64,000 nucleotides of DNA, taken from contig NZ_JARVKV010000013.1 of NCBI RefSeq assembly GCF_029813835.1, positions 1 through 64,000 of the forward strand, written 5' to 3'. The notes below the pieces were generated by a model. It searched no databases and was not told where the DNA came from. It saw nothing but the letters and a program-made list of their open reading frames with translations. Every line of letters starts with the position of its first letter. The stretch's first letter is position 1. This document shows, piece by piece, positions 34,884 to 43,950 of the stretch. Origin of the DNA: Streptomyces sp. DH37. GTDB taxonomy: Bacteria > Actinomycetota > Actinomycetes > Streptomycetales > Streptomycetaceae. Both the position numbers and the translations under genes were made by a program.

Positions 34884-36185
34884 CTAGGAGGACGCCCCGG
34901 CCGGGTCGCGGCTCGCCTGCGGCCGTCGGTACCCGCTCGGCTGTGCGGTAAGGACATGCCGGCCGACCGGACGGGGTTTGGTGTAGACCAGGTGTTGGAC
35001 ACTGGTCAGACCGGCTTCGAAGGACAGCAGGCCGACGGCGAAGAAGAGCCGCCAAACGGCCACCGTCTGGTACCCGACCAGCGCGGTGGCCCGCTCGCGG
35101 TTCCGCTCCAGGTTGGCCAGCCAGCCCCGGAGCGTGGGCCCGAAGTGCTCTCGGAGGTTCTCCACGTCAAGCAGTTCCAGACCGGAGCGTTCGGCGAGTA
35201 GCGCACTGCGGCCGACTGTTCCGAGACGGAGGTCCGGGTGCGGATACCGGAGCATGAACGGACTGCGCACCAGCTCCCGCCCGTTCGGCAGTACGCACAG
35301 TTCGTGGCTGAGCACGCGGCCGCCCGGCGCCACCAGCCGGGCCAGGGCGGCCGCGTGCTCACGCTGGCCGGACCGGGACAGGTGGTGGGTCATCTCGATA
35401 CTGGCCACGGCGTCGAACGGGCCGTCCTGGACCGCCCGGTAATCCTGCAGCCGCACCTGAATCCTGTGCCCCAGCCCCGCCTCCTCGATCCGCCGCGCGG
35501 CCAGTCGCGCCTGGTTCCGGGCGAGGGTGACGCCCACCCCCTCCACACCGTGGTGCCGCGCCGCGTGCAGGAGCAGGCTGCCCCAGCCGCAGCCGAGGTC
35601 CAGCAGTCGCATCCCCGGCCGCAGGCCGAGCTTGCGGCAGACCATGTCGAGCTTGGCCCGCTGAGCCTCGGCCAGCCCGTGGCCGATCCGCTCGCCGCCG
35701 GGCCAGTACGCGCAGGAGTAGACCATGGACGGCCCCAGCACCAGCCGGTAGAACTCGTCGCCCACGTCGTAGTGGTGCCGGACGGCGCGGGCCCCGCGAT
35801 ACCGGCGGACCTCCGCCGAGGGCCTGGCGACGGGAGGGCCCAGAACCCTGCGGTCCAGCCCGGTCCGCAGACTCGCCAGCACGGCGCCCGCCAGGTCCGG
35901 CCACGATGCCCCCAGCACGGAGCCGAGCTGCCGCATGACGGCGACGAGATCACCTTCGATGTCGCAGTCGCCGGCCACGAACGCTCGGGCGGCGCCGAGC
36001 TGCCCGGGCCGCCAGAGCATCCGGCGTACCGCCCGGGGATCGCGCAGCACCAGCGTCGAACCGGACCCGGCTCCGGCCGTGCTGCCGTCCCAGGCACGGA
36101 CGCCGAACTCGAGTGGAGCGCCCACCGCGTGTTCCACGAAAGCAGCGATCTGCCGGGCGGCGCCCTGGCATCCTTTTCCCCTCAC
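34884..36185 (-). CDS. Cyclopropane-fatty-acid-synthase-family methyltransferase
   Basis: 433-aa SAM-dependent enzyme of the CFA synthase/mycolic-acid methyltransferase family. HHYDVGDEFYRLVLGPSMVYSCAYW and motif I LLDLGCGWGSLLLHAARHHG are diagnostic; SIEMTHHLSRSGQ and LQNFEL-like blocks follow. The N-terminal 130 residues carry the lipid-binding-type domain of full-length CFA synthases. The GTG start at 36185 is chosen because GGAGGAACC sits directly in front; the open frame upstream has no family resemblance. It adds a methylene or methyl group to an acyl chain. It lies 315 bp after the PlsC gene of the PKS/Lar operon and before the peptide/P450 genes and could belong to either. Confidence 0.87.
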   Translation of the reverse strand: MRGKGCQGAARQIAAFVEHAVGAPLEFGVRAWDGSTAGAGSGSTLVLRDPRAVRRMLWRPGQLGAARAFVAGDCDIEGDLVAVMRQLGSVLGASWPDLAGAVLASLRTGLDRRVLGPPVARPSAEVRRYRGARAVRHHYDVGDEFYRLVLGPSMVYSCAYWPGGERIGHGLAEAQRAKLDMVCRKLGLRPGMRLLDLGCGWGSLLLHAARHHGVEGVGVTLARNQARLAARRIEEAGLGHRIQVRLQDYRAVQDGPFDAVASIEMTHHLSRSGQREHAAALARLVAPGGRVLSHELCVLPNGRELVRSPFMLRYPHPDLRLGTVGRSALLAERSGLELLDVENLREHFGPTLRGWLANLERNRERATALVGYQTVAVWRLFFAVGLLSFEAGLTSVQHLVYTKPRPVGRHVLTAQPSGYRRPQASRDPAGASS

Positions 36186-36500
36186 GGTTCCTCCGAACGT
36201 TCTCGACGGACGGGGATCGGCTCCGTACCCGATGGCGACTCCCCGTCGCGGGTGGTTGATTGCCGGTGGGCGGGGCCGAGCGCCACGCGGATGACGTCGG
36301 TCGGCCCGGCCGCCGGCCCGGGAAGCGGCGGTGGGCGGTGGACTTCCAGACCCCGAAGCCTGGCGGCCGGGCCCGCCGGGCGCAGCCGCTGACCGGTACG
36401 CGGGTGATCGCGGCGAACACCGCCTCGTCAGGGGCGTTCCGCGTCCCGCCGCCACCGGCGGCCCGGCGGTGGGGCTGGAGGTCCGTGGCCGTTCCACGGT
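36186..36500. other. Intergenic region, no supported gene
   Basis: 315 bp between the PlsC gene and the CFA-like gene on the minus strand. Apart from the GGAGGAACC ribosome binding site at its left end I see no conserved structure. It may hold a promoter for the CFA-like gene. Confidence 0.5.
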
Positions 36501-37208
36501 TCAGGAGGAGCGCTGCAGCACGCGGACGCGTTCCCTCATCCGGTCGCGGAAGTCCGAAGCGCTCTCATCGGGTGCGGCCCGGATCGGCCGGCCGAACCGC
36601 ACGGAGACGGGCGGTGCGCCGCGAACCGGCACATGCGTTCCGCGCGGCATCACGGCATGGGTGCCCGTCAGTGCGACGGGCACCGCGGGCACACCGGCCT
36701 GCAGGCACAGCCGGGCCGCGCCCGTGCCGAACGCCCCGAGCCGTCCGTCGCGGGAGCGGGTGCCCTCCGGGTACAGCAGGACGTGCCACCCTTCGTCGAG
36801 GAGGCGCCGGGCCGCTCCCCGCACCGCGTGACCTCCCGGCCCCGTGCGGCCCGGAGTGCCCCGCTGCACCGGGAAGGCGTTGAAGAGGAGCGCCGTGGCC
36901 GCTCCGGTCAGCGGGGAGCCGAAGAAGTAGTCCGCGGCGGCTCCCACCACCAGCCGGGACGCGATGTTCCGCGGCAGAGCTCCGAAGATCAGCGGTGTGT
37001 CGAGGTGGCTGGCATGGTTCGCCACGAACACCACCGGGGTGGCGAGTGCGGCGAGGTGCTCCGCACCCTCGACGGTCGGCCGGGCGCAGACCCACGCGTA
37101 CGGTTTGAGGAGGATCCGGTGCACGGTCGCCCGCACCCCTCTCGCCGGTACCGAGCGGGCCCAGGCGGCGGGGAGCGGCAGGGCCCGCTTGTCGCCGGGT
37201 GCTGTCAC
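36501..37208 (-). CDS. 1-Acylglycerol-3-phosphate acyltransferase (PlsC family)
   Basis: 235-aa acyltransferase that transfers a fatty acyl group to a glycerolipid-type alcohol at the membrane. The catalytic HX4D box is NHASHLDTP and the substrate box is LYPEGTRSRDG; VPVALTGTHAVMP follows. The GTG overlaps the LarA-like stop by 4 bp (GTGA). It is the last gene of the eight-gene PKS/Lar operon, which suggests that the acyl product or a hydroxylated lipid is esterified. Confidence 0.88.
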   Translation of the reverse strand: MTAPGDKRALPLPAAWARSVPARGVRATVHRILLKPYAWVCARPTVEGAEHLAALATPVVFVANHASHLDTPLIFGALPRNIASRLVVGAAADYFFGSPLTGAATALLFNAFPVQRGTPGRTGPGGHAVRGAARRLLDEGWHVLLYPEGTRSRDGRLGAFGTGAARLCLQAGVPAVPVALTGTHAVMPRGTHVPVRGAPPVSVRFGRPIRAAPDESASDFRDRMRERVRVLQRSS

Positions 37209-38782
37209 CGGACGTCCGCCATGGTGATGGGCGGGGTGTGCAGGCAGGTGATGCTCGGACTGGTGCCGACGGTGTGTGAGGCCGTCTCCAGGGCGTCGGA
37301 GAGAGTCGGCGCTGCTCGGAATCCCATCCGGGCCGCGACCTTCGGGTCGCCGCCGACGAAGATGACGTCGCCGAGGTGCTGCATGGCGTGGGCCCCCCAG
37401 TACCACATGTAGAGCGGATGGACACCGTGGAAGGCGTGGCCGGTCCGGTAGAGGTGGATGTACCAGGGATCCTCCGCGAACCTCTTCTCGAACACCGCCT
37501 CCATCCGCGCCGGGTCGGTGGTCTCCGTGAGCACCTCCTCGTAGAAGTCGATGTAGCTGGGGTGGTGCACCGGGTGGAAGTCGGGCGTCAGCGGGTGGAT
37601 GAAGATGCCGACGCCGCCCTGCCGCACGATCGGCTTGTTGAGGTAGAAGTTGAAGAGGTAGCCCAGGGCCATGCACATCGCCAGCACCGGGTTCATGATC
37701 GAGTTCACGTTGTAGGGGCCGACGTAGGGCACCCCGAACACCCCGATGTCGGACTGGCCTCGGACGGGCGTGACCTGCTGGCGGTGCACGTTCGCCAGGG
37801 TGATCGGGTGGACCGCGCTCGGGGTGCCCGCCGTGACGCCCGTGACGCCGTACGGCGCCCTGATGGAGTTCAGCAGGCGGCGGCGCAGCCTCGGCGGCAA
37901 AGCCCGGTTGCCGTGCCGGACGCCGAGGAAGCCGATCCGGTCGCTGAGGCTCCACTCCCATTCGTGACCGGTGAGGAAACCCATGGACGGGGGGAAGGAG
38001 TCGCCGTTGACCGTGGTCTCGACCGTGAAGATCTTCAGTCGGCCGCCGATCACGTCCAGCATGCGGTGGAAGGAGTGGTGCAGGGCGGAGTTGGGCGGGT
38101 CGTTGAAGGAGCGTGAGTGCCGCAGGGTGTGCGTGTTGTGGTGGTGGCGCAGGCTGCGGTAGCTCGCCAGGCCGACGGAGACGGACTTGGGGCCGCCGTT
38201 CAGCGCGATCAGGTTGACGTTGACGTACACGAGGAGGTCGCTCTCGGCCGCCCTGCGGTTGATCTCGACGTCCTCGCCGGCGCCCGTCAGGCCCAGGTGG
38301 AGCAGGTTGTCCCGGTCCTCCGCGTCATGGTTGCGCAGTCGGTGGGGGAAGTGGTGCCGGAAGACCCGGTCCCCCACGACGTGCCGCAGTTCCGCGGCGG
38401 TCATCCGGCGGTGCAGGGCGTTCGCCGCGATGAGTTCGACGTCCTCCACCCCCCGTCGGGCGGCGATTTCGAGGATGTGCTCGATGACCCGTCCACGCAC
38501 GTCGGGGCGGCGCATCGACGGCAGGGGCAGGGACACGTCGTCGAAGACCACGGTCAACCGCATGCCCGGTCTGAGGAGTTCGGGTAGGGGCTCGATGCCG
38601 TGCGGGTGCAGCAGCGCGTCGCGGATGGCCGCGTCGAGGTCGCGGATGCCGGGAAGCGAGGCCGGCGGGTAGACCACCCTGCTGCCCACCGGCAAGCGCT
38701 CGGCGCGGATCCCCTCCCCCTCGAACAGCACCAGCGGCGGGGTGCGTTCGTCGACGTCGAGTACGAACCCTGGTGTGCTCAC
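37205..38782 (-). CDS. LarA-like nickel-pincer enzyme (DUF2088 family), non-canonical
   Basis: 525-aa homologue of lactate racemase, about 100 residues longer than LarA. Family blocks are present in order: VVFDDVSLPLP (LarA: DDxTRPTP), NALHRRMT with His124, NHDAEDRDNLLHLG, and NGGPKSVSVG with Lys199, which by spacing corresponds to the Lys that holds the pincer cofactor in LarA. His215 in LRHHHNTH fits the nickel-ligand His by spacing. The second acid/base His, expected about ten residues before the Lys, is missing (the segment is NVNLIALNGG). The C-terminal 200 residues are Tyr/His/Trp-rich (for example PLYMWYWGAHAMQHLGD) and resemble nothing I know. GTG start after GGAGAGGAGGAG. LarE, LarB and LarC are in the same operon. 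Confidence 0.82.
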   Translation of the reverse strand: MSTPGFVLDVDERTPPLVLFEGEGIRAERLPVGSRVVYPPASLPGIRDLDAAIRDALLHPHGIEPLPELLRPGMRLTVVFDDVSLPLPSMRRPDVRGRVIEHILEIAARRGVEDVELIAANALHRRMTAAELRHVVGDRVFRHHFPHRLRNHDAEDRDNLLHLGLTGAGEDVEINRRAAESDLLVYVNVNLIALNGGPKSVSVGLASYRSLRHHHNTHTLRHSRSFNDPPNSALHHSFHRMLDVIGGRLKIFTVETTVNGDSFPPSMGFLTGHEWEWSLSDRIGFLGVRHGNRALPPRLRRRLLNSIRAPYGVTGVTAGTPSAVHPITLANVHRQQVTPVRGQSDIGVFGVPYVGPYNVNSIMNPVLAMCMALGYLFNFYLNKPIVRQGGVGIFIHPLTPDFHPVHHPSYIDFYEEVLTETTDPARMEAVFEKRFAEDPWYIHLYRTGHAFHGVHPLYMWYWGAHAMQHLGDVIFVGGDPKVAARMGFRAAPTLSDALETASHTVGTSPSITCLHTPPITMADVR

Positions 38783-40923
38783 GGTGACTCCTCCTCTCCG
38801 TCCGGGGATCGGTGGTTCCTCGCCCGCGCTCCCCGCTCGCCCGCTCCGCCGGCGGCCACGGCCAGCGCCTCCCACCGGGTGGCGGTGTGGGCGCCCCAGC
38901 GCAGTACGGGCCAGCGTCTCCGCAGGGCGTGCCGGAGCAGGCGCGGGTCGGGATCGACGGCATGCGGGTGGCCGACCGCGTCCAGGAGCGCCCGGTCCGA
39001 GTAACTGTCCGCGTAGGCGTACACGTGGGCCGGGTCCAGGCCGTGCTCGGCCGTGTAGCGGCGCAGCCAGTCGGCTCGCGCCTCACCGACGGGCGGTCGT
39101 GCGGCCACCTGCCCGGTCATGACGCCGTTGCGGGTCCGCATGCGGCACGCCTCGATGTCGTCGAACAGGGGGCGCAGCGGCTCGGCGAGCAGTTCGAGGC
39201 CGCCGGTCACGAGCACGGTGCGGTGTCCCGCCGCCCGGTGCGCACGGACGCGTCGAACCGCCTCGTGTCTGACCCGGTGCAGCAGGGCGTTGCCGACGGC
39301 CTCCCCCACCAGTCGCCGCAGGGCGGCTTCGTCCGTGCCCGCGTAACGGCGCAGGAAGGCCCGGACGAAGCGGGCCCGGTCGGCCCGCTCGGCGAGCAGA
39401 TAGCGCGGTGCGTTGAGGACCAGGTCCGCGAACTCGGCCGGCCAGGCACGGCGCGGCAGGCCCGCGAGCCGTGTCCACAGGTAGGACTCGACGAGGTCGG
39501 AGGCGGCGATGGTGCCGTCCAGGTCGAAGACGGCCGCGGTCGGCTCCTTCGCCACCGGGAGGCGGGATCCTGTGGTCGGGACCGCCCTCGTGACCGGCGC
39601 GTGCAGCCGTTCGACCATGTCCGCGGTCTCGCGTGCCGCCAGGTGGCGTCGCCAGTCGATCACACCCGGGTCGAAGAGGTGCGTCCGCGGCTGTGGGAGC
39701 GCGTTCCTCAGAGCCGTCAGCTCGGTGTCGTCATAGCGGACCCCGGCCGGGTCGTACACACCCGGCAGCTCCGGTCGCCGCCGTGGCGGGCGCCACCGGG
39801 GAGTGGGGAAGGGGGTCCGCAGCACGGCCCGCAACTCCCCCAGGGTCAGGGGGCGGGTCGTCGCCGTACCCAGGTGGAAGTAGTGGGGCGAGTCCGGGCC
39901 GGGTCGCGCGGCGGCCGCGGCCAGGACCGCGTCGGCCGCCAGGTCGGCGGGCACGGTGTCGAGCACCGTGGCGTCGGAGCCGGCCACCGTGTCGAGCAGG
40001 ACGAAGGCCGCGACCGGCGGGACGGCCCTCGTCCTGCCCTCGGACCAGCCCGGGTAGGGGCGGCGGAGGGCGTGGCCCACCGGTGCCGGGCGCAGCACGG
40101 TCAGCGGGTGCGACCGCCACAGTTCCTCGGTGGCGCGCTCCGCCAGCACGGCGGCGAGGGACTGCGCGTGGGGGTGGCCGAGGGCACGCGCGCGGGCCCG
40201 GCCCCGCTCCACCAGCCGTCGTTCCACCCAGGCCCTGCGCGCCGCCTCCGCCTCCTGCGCCACGATCAGGGGACCCGCGCCCCGGTGGGCGCGCTCGGCG
40301 GCACGGCGCGTCCGGCGCGACCTCCCGGGGGCCCGCGAGAGACGCTCGGCGTCGTCCTCGAGAGCGCGTGCCAGGGCGACCTCGCGACGCCAGTCCAGGT
40401 CGTGCTCCAGCCGGGTCTCGCGGACGAGCCCGCGCTCGGCACCGGAGAAACCGGCCTGGGACACGTACACCAGATGGGGTCCGAGCCGTCCGCGCGGCCA
40501 CTGCCCGCGAAGGGCGACCAGCGGGGTGATCTGTTCGTCGTACACGGCGCCGAGCGGCCGGTCCGGCCCACCGGTGGGGGCGCAGTGGACGACGACGTCG
40601 ATCCCGGCGGGCAGCGTGACGTCTCCCGGACGTCCCGCGAGCACCCTCACGCGGCGGCGGGCCTCGGCCATCGCCGGTCCGGCCCCGACCTCGTCCCGCC
40701 ACGGTCCGAACGCCTTCCGGCTCAGCAGCGGGGCGAGCGCGTCGTCCCGGGTGGAGGGGTCGCTCCGCGCGGCGGGCCCGTCCGGCGGCAGCACAACGCT
40801 GACGTACGTGTCCGGGTGCGCTGTCACGAGGCGGTGGAGTACGGCGATCTCGATGCGCTCGGTGGCCCCGGTCACCAGGACGTGGGTTCCCGCGAGGTCT
40901 CGGGCGCGGTAGGTACGGGGCAT
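38779..40923 (-). CDS. Fatty acyl-CoA-reductase-like and HAD phosphatase fusion
   Basis: 714-aa two-domain protein. Residues 1 to about 390 follow the fatty acyl-CoA reductase fold (VLVTGAT..., LVYVSQAG, RPAPVGHALRRPYPGWSEGRTRAVPP). Residues about 460-670 are a HAD-IB hydrolase (FDLDGT with Asp467 and Asp469, VLVTGGLELLAEPL, YADSYSDRALLDAVGHPHAVDPDP). Such fusions occur in actinobacterial lipid pathways. Oddly, the reductase half has lost the second half of its TGxxGxxG motif (TGATERIE) and the YxxxK catalytic pair (the region is HAQSLAAVLAE), so it may be inactive. Overlaps the LarA-like gene by 4 bp. The ATG at 40923 is weakly supported; a GTG at 41010, closer to LarC, is possible. Confidence 0.78.
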   Translation of the reverse strand: MPRTYRARDLAGTHVLVTGATERIEIAVLHRLVTAHPDTYVSVVLPPDGPAARSDPSTRDDALAPLLSRKAFGPWRDEVGAGPAMAEARRRVRVLAGRPGDVTLPAGIDVVVHCAPTGGPDRPLGAVYDEQITPLVALRGQWPRGRLGPHLVYVSQAGFSGAERGLVRETRLEHDLDWRREVALARALEDDAERLSRAPGRSRRTRRAAERAHRGAGPLIVAQEAEAARRAWVERRLVERGRARARALGHPHAQSLAAVLAERATEELWRSHPLTVLRPAPVGHALRRPYPGWSEGRTRAVPPVAAFVLLDTVAGSDATVLDTVPADLAADAVLAAAAARPGPDSPHYFHLGTATTRPLTLGELRAVLRTPFPTPRWRPPRRRPELPGVYDPAGVRYDDTELTALRNALPQPRTHLFDPGVIDWRRHLAARETADMVERLHAPVTRAVPTTGSRLPVAKEPTAAVFDLDGTIAASDLVESYLWTRLAGLPRRAWPAEFADLVLNAPRYLLAERADRARFVRAFLRRYAGTDEAALRRLVGEAVGNALLHRVRHEAVRRVRAHRAAGHRTVLVTGGLELLAEPLRPLFDDIEACRMRTRNGVMTGQVAARPPVGEARADWLRRYTAEHGLDPAHVYAYADSYSDRALLDAVGHPHAVDPDPRLLRHALRRRWPVLRWGAHTATRWEALAVAAGGAGERGARARNHRSPDGEEESP

Positions 40924-41015
40924 GGAGGTGCGGCTCCCTGAGGGTTCGCCTGGGCGTTCGGGGGACGTGTCGCTCGTTCCGTCGGGCTCCCGGCGCGCCG
41001 GACCCGTCACCGTCG

Positions 41016-42290
41016 TCACCCCCGTCTCCGGGGGTCCGGGACGTCCGCGGTCCGGTGTTCCCGGCGCCAGCGGTCCATGGCCGCCTCGCACACCGTCCGC
41101 AGTGGCCACCCCAGGGACTTGGCGGCCCGTTCCGCGTCGGACAGTTCGGGCTGCGCGGTCACGGTGCCGTCCGGACGCTCGGCCGTCTTCACCGACACCC
41201 GCTCCGGCCGTTCCGCGGGTCCGATGGAGACGACGGCGCTGCGGCGGGGCAGCGTCGTCCGCCGGCACGTCGTCCACCGCACCCCGAGCGTGGTGGTGTG
41301 CAGCAGCAGCGTGTCGGAGACGGCCTGGCGCACTTGTCGTGAACAGAGCGCCGTGACGAGTCTGCCCGGCCGGCCGTGCCGGCCGACGATGCCGGTGGTC
41401 CAGCAGTCCCAGGCTCCGGCCTCGCGCAGCGCGTCCAGCACCGACGGCCAGAGCCGGGGGTCGAGGTCGTCGACGGTGGTCTCCAGGACCACGACGTCGT
41501 CCTCGGCCGGCCCGGGAGGGGCCGCCGTGGTCTCGCCCAGGACGATCCGGGTGACGTTGGGGCGGTCCGGGGTGTCGCGGCTCCCACCGCCCGTGCCCAC
41601 GGCGTGCACGGTCATCGACGGCATCGGGCCCGGAGCGGCCACGGCGGCGACGAGCGCCGCCCCCGTCGGTGTGGTGCGCTCGCCCGGCAGGTCACCACGG
41701 GTCAGTTCGAGGCGGGCGTGCGCGGCGATGTGGAGGACGGCGGGGACGGGGACGGACATCGGGCCGTGGGCACAGCGGACCATCCCGCTGCCCGCCGCCA
41801 ACGGGGAGCAGGTGACCACCGCGTGCTCCGCGAGCAGCCCGAGCTCGTCCAGCGCCGCGGCGCAGCCCACCACGTCGGCGAGTGCGTCGTACGCCCCCAC
41901 CTCGTGGAAGTGCACCCGGTCCGGAGTCGTCCCGTGCGCCCGGGCCTCGGCGGCGGCGAGGAGTTCGAAGGCGCGACGGGCCGCGCCGGCGGCGGCGGGC
42001 GTGACGCCGTCCGCGCCGGCGAGCAGTTCCAGGACGTCCGCCAGGCGCCGGGCGCGGTCGGGCGCGGCGGGCCGGGCGACCGTCACCCGCGTGCAGGCGA
42101 GGCCGCCGCGGCGGGCGCGTCCGACCGAGACGCCGAGGCCGGGCACCTTGAGGGAACGCACCGCGTCGACCACGGCGCCGGTACCGGCGCCCGCGTCCAC
42201 GAGCGCGCCGAGCAGCATGTCGCCCGCCACGCCCGCGGTGCAGTCCAGGTGGGCGGCGGGGACGCGCGGTGCGTGATCCGTCCTGTTCAC
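41016..42290 (-). CDS. larC: Nickel-pincer cofactor insertion protein LarC
   Basis: 424-aa LarC, which inserts nickel into the pyridinium-dithiocarboxylate mononucleotide. Diagnostic stretches: HLDCTAGVAGDMLLGALVDAG, RVHFHEVGAYDALADVVG, SPLAAGSGMVRCAHGPMSVPVPAV, ERTTPTGAALVAA and VVVLETTVDDLDPRLWP. In lactobacilli larC is split by a frameshift into C1 and C2; here it is one continuous frame. GTG start in a 4-bp overlap with LarB. No housekeeping reason is apparent for its place in a PKS operon other than serving the LarA-like protein. Confidence 0.92.
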   Translation of the reverse strand: MNRTDHAPRVPAAHLDCTAGVAGDMLLGALVDAGAGTGAVVDAVRSLKVPGLGVSVGRARRGGLACTRVTVARPAAPDRARRLADVLELLAGADGVTPAAAGAARRAFELLAAAEARAHGTTPDRVHFHEVGAYDALADVVGCAAALDELGLLAEHAVVTCSPLAAGSGMVRCAHGPMSVPVPAVLHIAAHARLELTRGDLPGERTTPTGAALVAAVAAPGPMPSMTVHAVGTGGGSRDTPDRPNVTRIVLGETTAAPPGPAEDDVVVLETTVDDLDPRLWPSVLDALREAGAWDCWTTGIVGRHGRPGRLVTALCSRQVRQAVSDTLLLHTTTLGVRWTTCRRTTLPRRSAVVSIGPAERPERVSVKTAERPDGTVTAQPELSDAERAAKSLGWPLRTVCEAAMDRWRREHRTADVPDPRRRG

Positions 42291-43063
42291 CGGTCACCGC
42301 CCACGTCCGTGGGCGCGGCGCGTGGGAGACCGCCGTCGGACGGCGTGCCGTGCACCGCTTCCACGATCTTGGCGGCGTGCGCGGCCGCGCCGAAGCCGTT
42401 GTCGATGTTCACCACGGTCAGGCCGGGGGCGCAGGAGGAGAGCATGGTGGCCGCGGCGGCGAGGCCGCCCGCGGCGACGCCGTAACCGACACTGGTCGGC
42501 ACGCCGACCACCGGGGCCCGCAGCAGTCCGGCGACCACGCTCGGCAGGGCGCCGTCCATGCCCGCCACGACGAGGACGCAGTCGGCTCCCCGCAGCCGGG
42601 GCACGTGCGGGAACAGCCGCCCGATGCCCGCCACCCCGACGTCGTCGACGAGCACGGCCCCGGCCCCGAGCACGGCGAGGGTGGTCAGCGCCTCACGGGC
42701 CACCGGGAGGTCCCCGGTGCCCGCGGTGAGGACGGCCACCGTGCCGCGTGCGGGCGGGAGTTCGCCGACGGTGACGGTCCGGGCGACGCGGTCCACCAGG
42801 ACCGGTTCCCCCGTGTCCGCGAAGTGGGCCGGCGCCGCGTCGAGCACCTCGTCCGGACACCGGGTCGCCAGGGCGGGCGATCCGGGGTCGCGTTCGCGCA
42901 GGCCGGTGAGGAGCCGCAGCGTCTGTTCAGGTGTCTTCGACGGGGCGAACACCACCTCCGGCACGCCGGTGCGGCGCCGTCTCGAGGTGTCGAGGCGGGC
43001 GAAGTCCCCGGTGCGGTGCGTCTCGCAGTCCAGCAGGTCCGCGAGGTCGGTGTCCCCGGTCAT
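42287..43063 (-). CDS. larB: Nickel-pincer cofactor biosynthesis carboxylase LarB
   Basis: 258-aa LarB, which carboxylates and hydrolyses nicotinic acid adenine dinucleotide in the first pincer step. The C-terminal two thirds show the PurE-like core VAVLTAGTGDLPVAREA, VVAGMDGALPSVVAGLLRAPVVGVPTSVGYG and LTVVNIDNGFGAAAHAAKI. The N-terminal third has the family opening with FARLDTSRRRRTGVPEVVFAPSKTPEQ. ATG with a 4-bp overlap to LarE. Confidence 0.93.
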   Translation of the reverse strand: MTGDTDLADLLDCETHRTGDFARLDTSRRRRTGVPEVVFAPSKTPEQTLRLLTGLRERDPGSPALATRCPDEVLDAAPAHFADTGEPVLVDRVARTVTVGELPPARGTVAVLTAGTGDLPVAREALTTLAVLGAGAVLVDDVGVAGIGRLFPHVPRLRGADCVLVVAGMDGALPSVVAGLLRAPVVGVPTSVGYGVAAGGLAAAATMLSSCAPGLTVVNIDNGFGAAAHAAKIVEAVHGTPSDGGLPRAAPTDVGGDR

Positions 43064-43950
43064 CGCGGACCTCCCCCGGGCGACGCGGCCGTGCTCACGG
43101 AACCCGGACGGTAGGGCTCGAGGACGCCGCCCCCGAGCCCTACCGTCCGGCCGATCCGGTCGAGCAGCTCGGCCCCTTGCTCGGGCCGTCCGGCCAGCCA
43201 CCGGTGGGCGGTCGCGTCGAGTTCGACACGGAAGGTCCCGGCCAGGATCCTGACGCGCAGATCGCGCACGGGTGCGCGCAGATCGCCCAGGAACTCCCGC
43301 AGGGCCGCCTCCGCGCGCTCCACGAGCTCCAGCCGCTGCCGGGTCACGGGCACGCCGACCGCGATCCTGGACGCCAGGCAAGGGGTGCCCGGCTTGTCGG
43401 CCGCGGCGAGCCCCCATTCCCGTGCGACGGCCCGGACCTGTGCCTTGCCCAGCCCCGCGGTCGCGAGGGGTTCGGCGATTCCCCGCTCCCGCGCGGCGCG
43501 CAGCCCCGGCCGGTGCCCGGATCGGTGGTCGTCGCGGTGGGTGCCGGTCGCGACATGGGCGTAGCCGCGGGCCGCCGCCAGCTCCGACACCGCGGCCAGC
43601 ACGGTCCGCTTGCAGAAGTAGCAGCGGTCGCCGGCGTTGGCGCGGTAGCCGGGCACAGCGAGTTCGTCCGTCGTGAGGACGGCCAGCTCCGCGCCCAGCT
43701 CCGCCGCCGTGCGCCGGACGAGCGTGAGTTCGTCCCGGGCCAGAGCGGGCGAGTCCGCTGTCGCCGCCAGCGTGCGGGACGGGCCCAGGGCCCGCAGGGA
43801 GGCGGCGAGCACGAGCGTGGAGTCGACGCCTCCGGAGTAGGCGACGACGACGCTGTCCAGGCGGCCCACCTCGGCGAGCAGCGCGTTCGCGGCGCCGGAA
43901 GCGGTCGGATCGGTCGGATCGGTCGGGGGCATCGGCATGGGGGTCCTCAT
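43060..43950 (-). CDS. larE: ATP-dependent sacrificial sulfur transferase LarE
   Basis: 296-aa PP-loop enzyme that adds sulfur to the LarB product. The PP-loop is VVAYSGGVDST (about 36-45). CYFCKRTVL and DKPGTPCLASRI are family hallmarks; the Cys in the latter (Cys191) matches the Cys that gives up its sulfur in Lactiplantibacillus LarE, so this belongs to the sacrificial single-Cys type. An Asp/Pro/Thr repeat precedes the domain. The ATG overlaps the PKS stop by 4 bp (ATGA), so cofactor and polyketide genes are translated as one unit. Confidence 0.93.
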   Translation of the reverse strand: MRTPMPMPPTDPTDPTASGAANALLAEVGRLDSVVVAYSGGVDSTLVLAASLRALGPSRTLAATADSPALARDELTLVRRTAAELGAELAVLTTDELAVPGYRANAGDRCYFCKRTVLAAVSELAAARGYAHVATGTHRDDHRSGHRPGLRAARERGIAEPLATAGLGKAQVRAVAREWGLAAADKPGTPCLASRIAVGVPVTRQRLELVERAEAALREFLGDLRAPVRDLRVRILAGTFRVELDATAHRWLAGRPEQGAELLDRIGRTVGLGGGVLEPYRPGSVSTAASPGGGPR

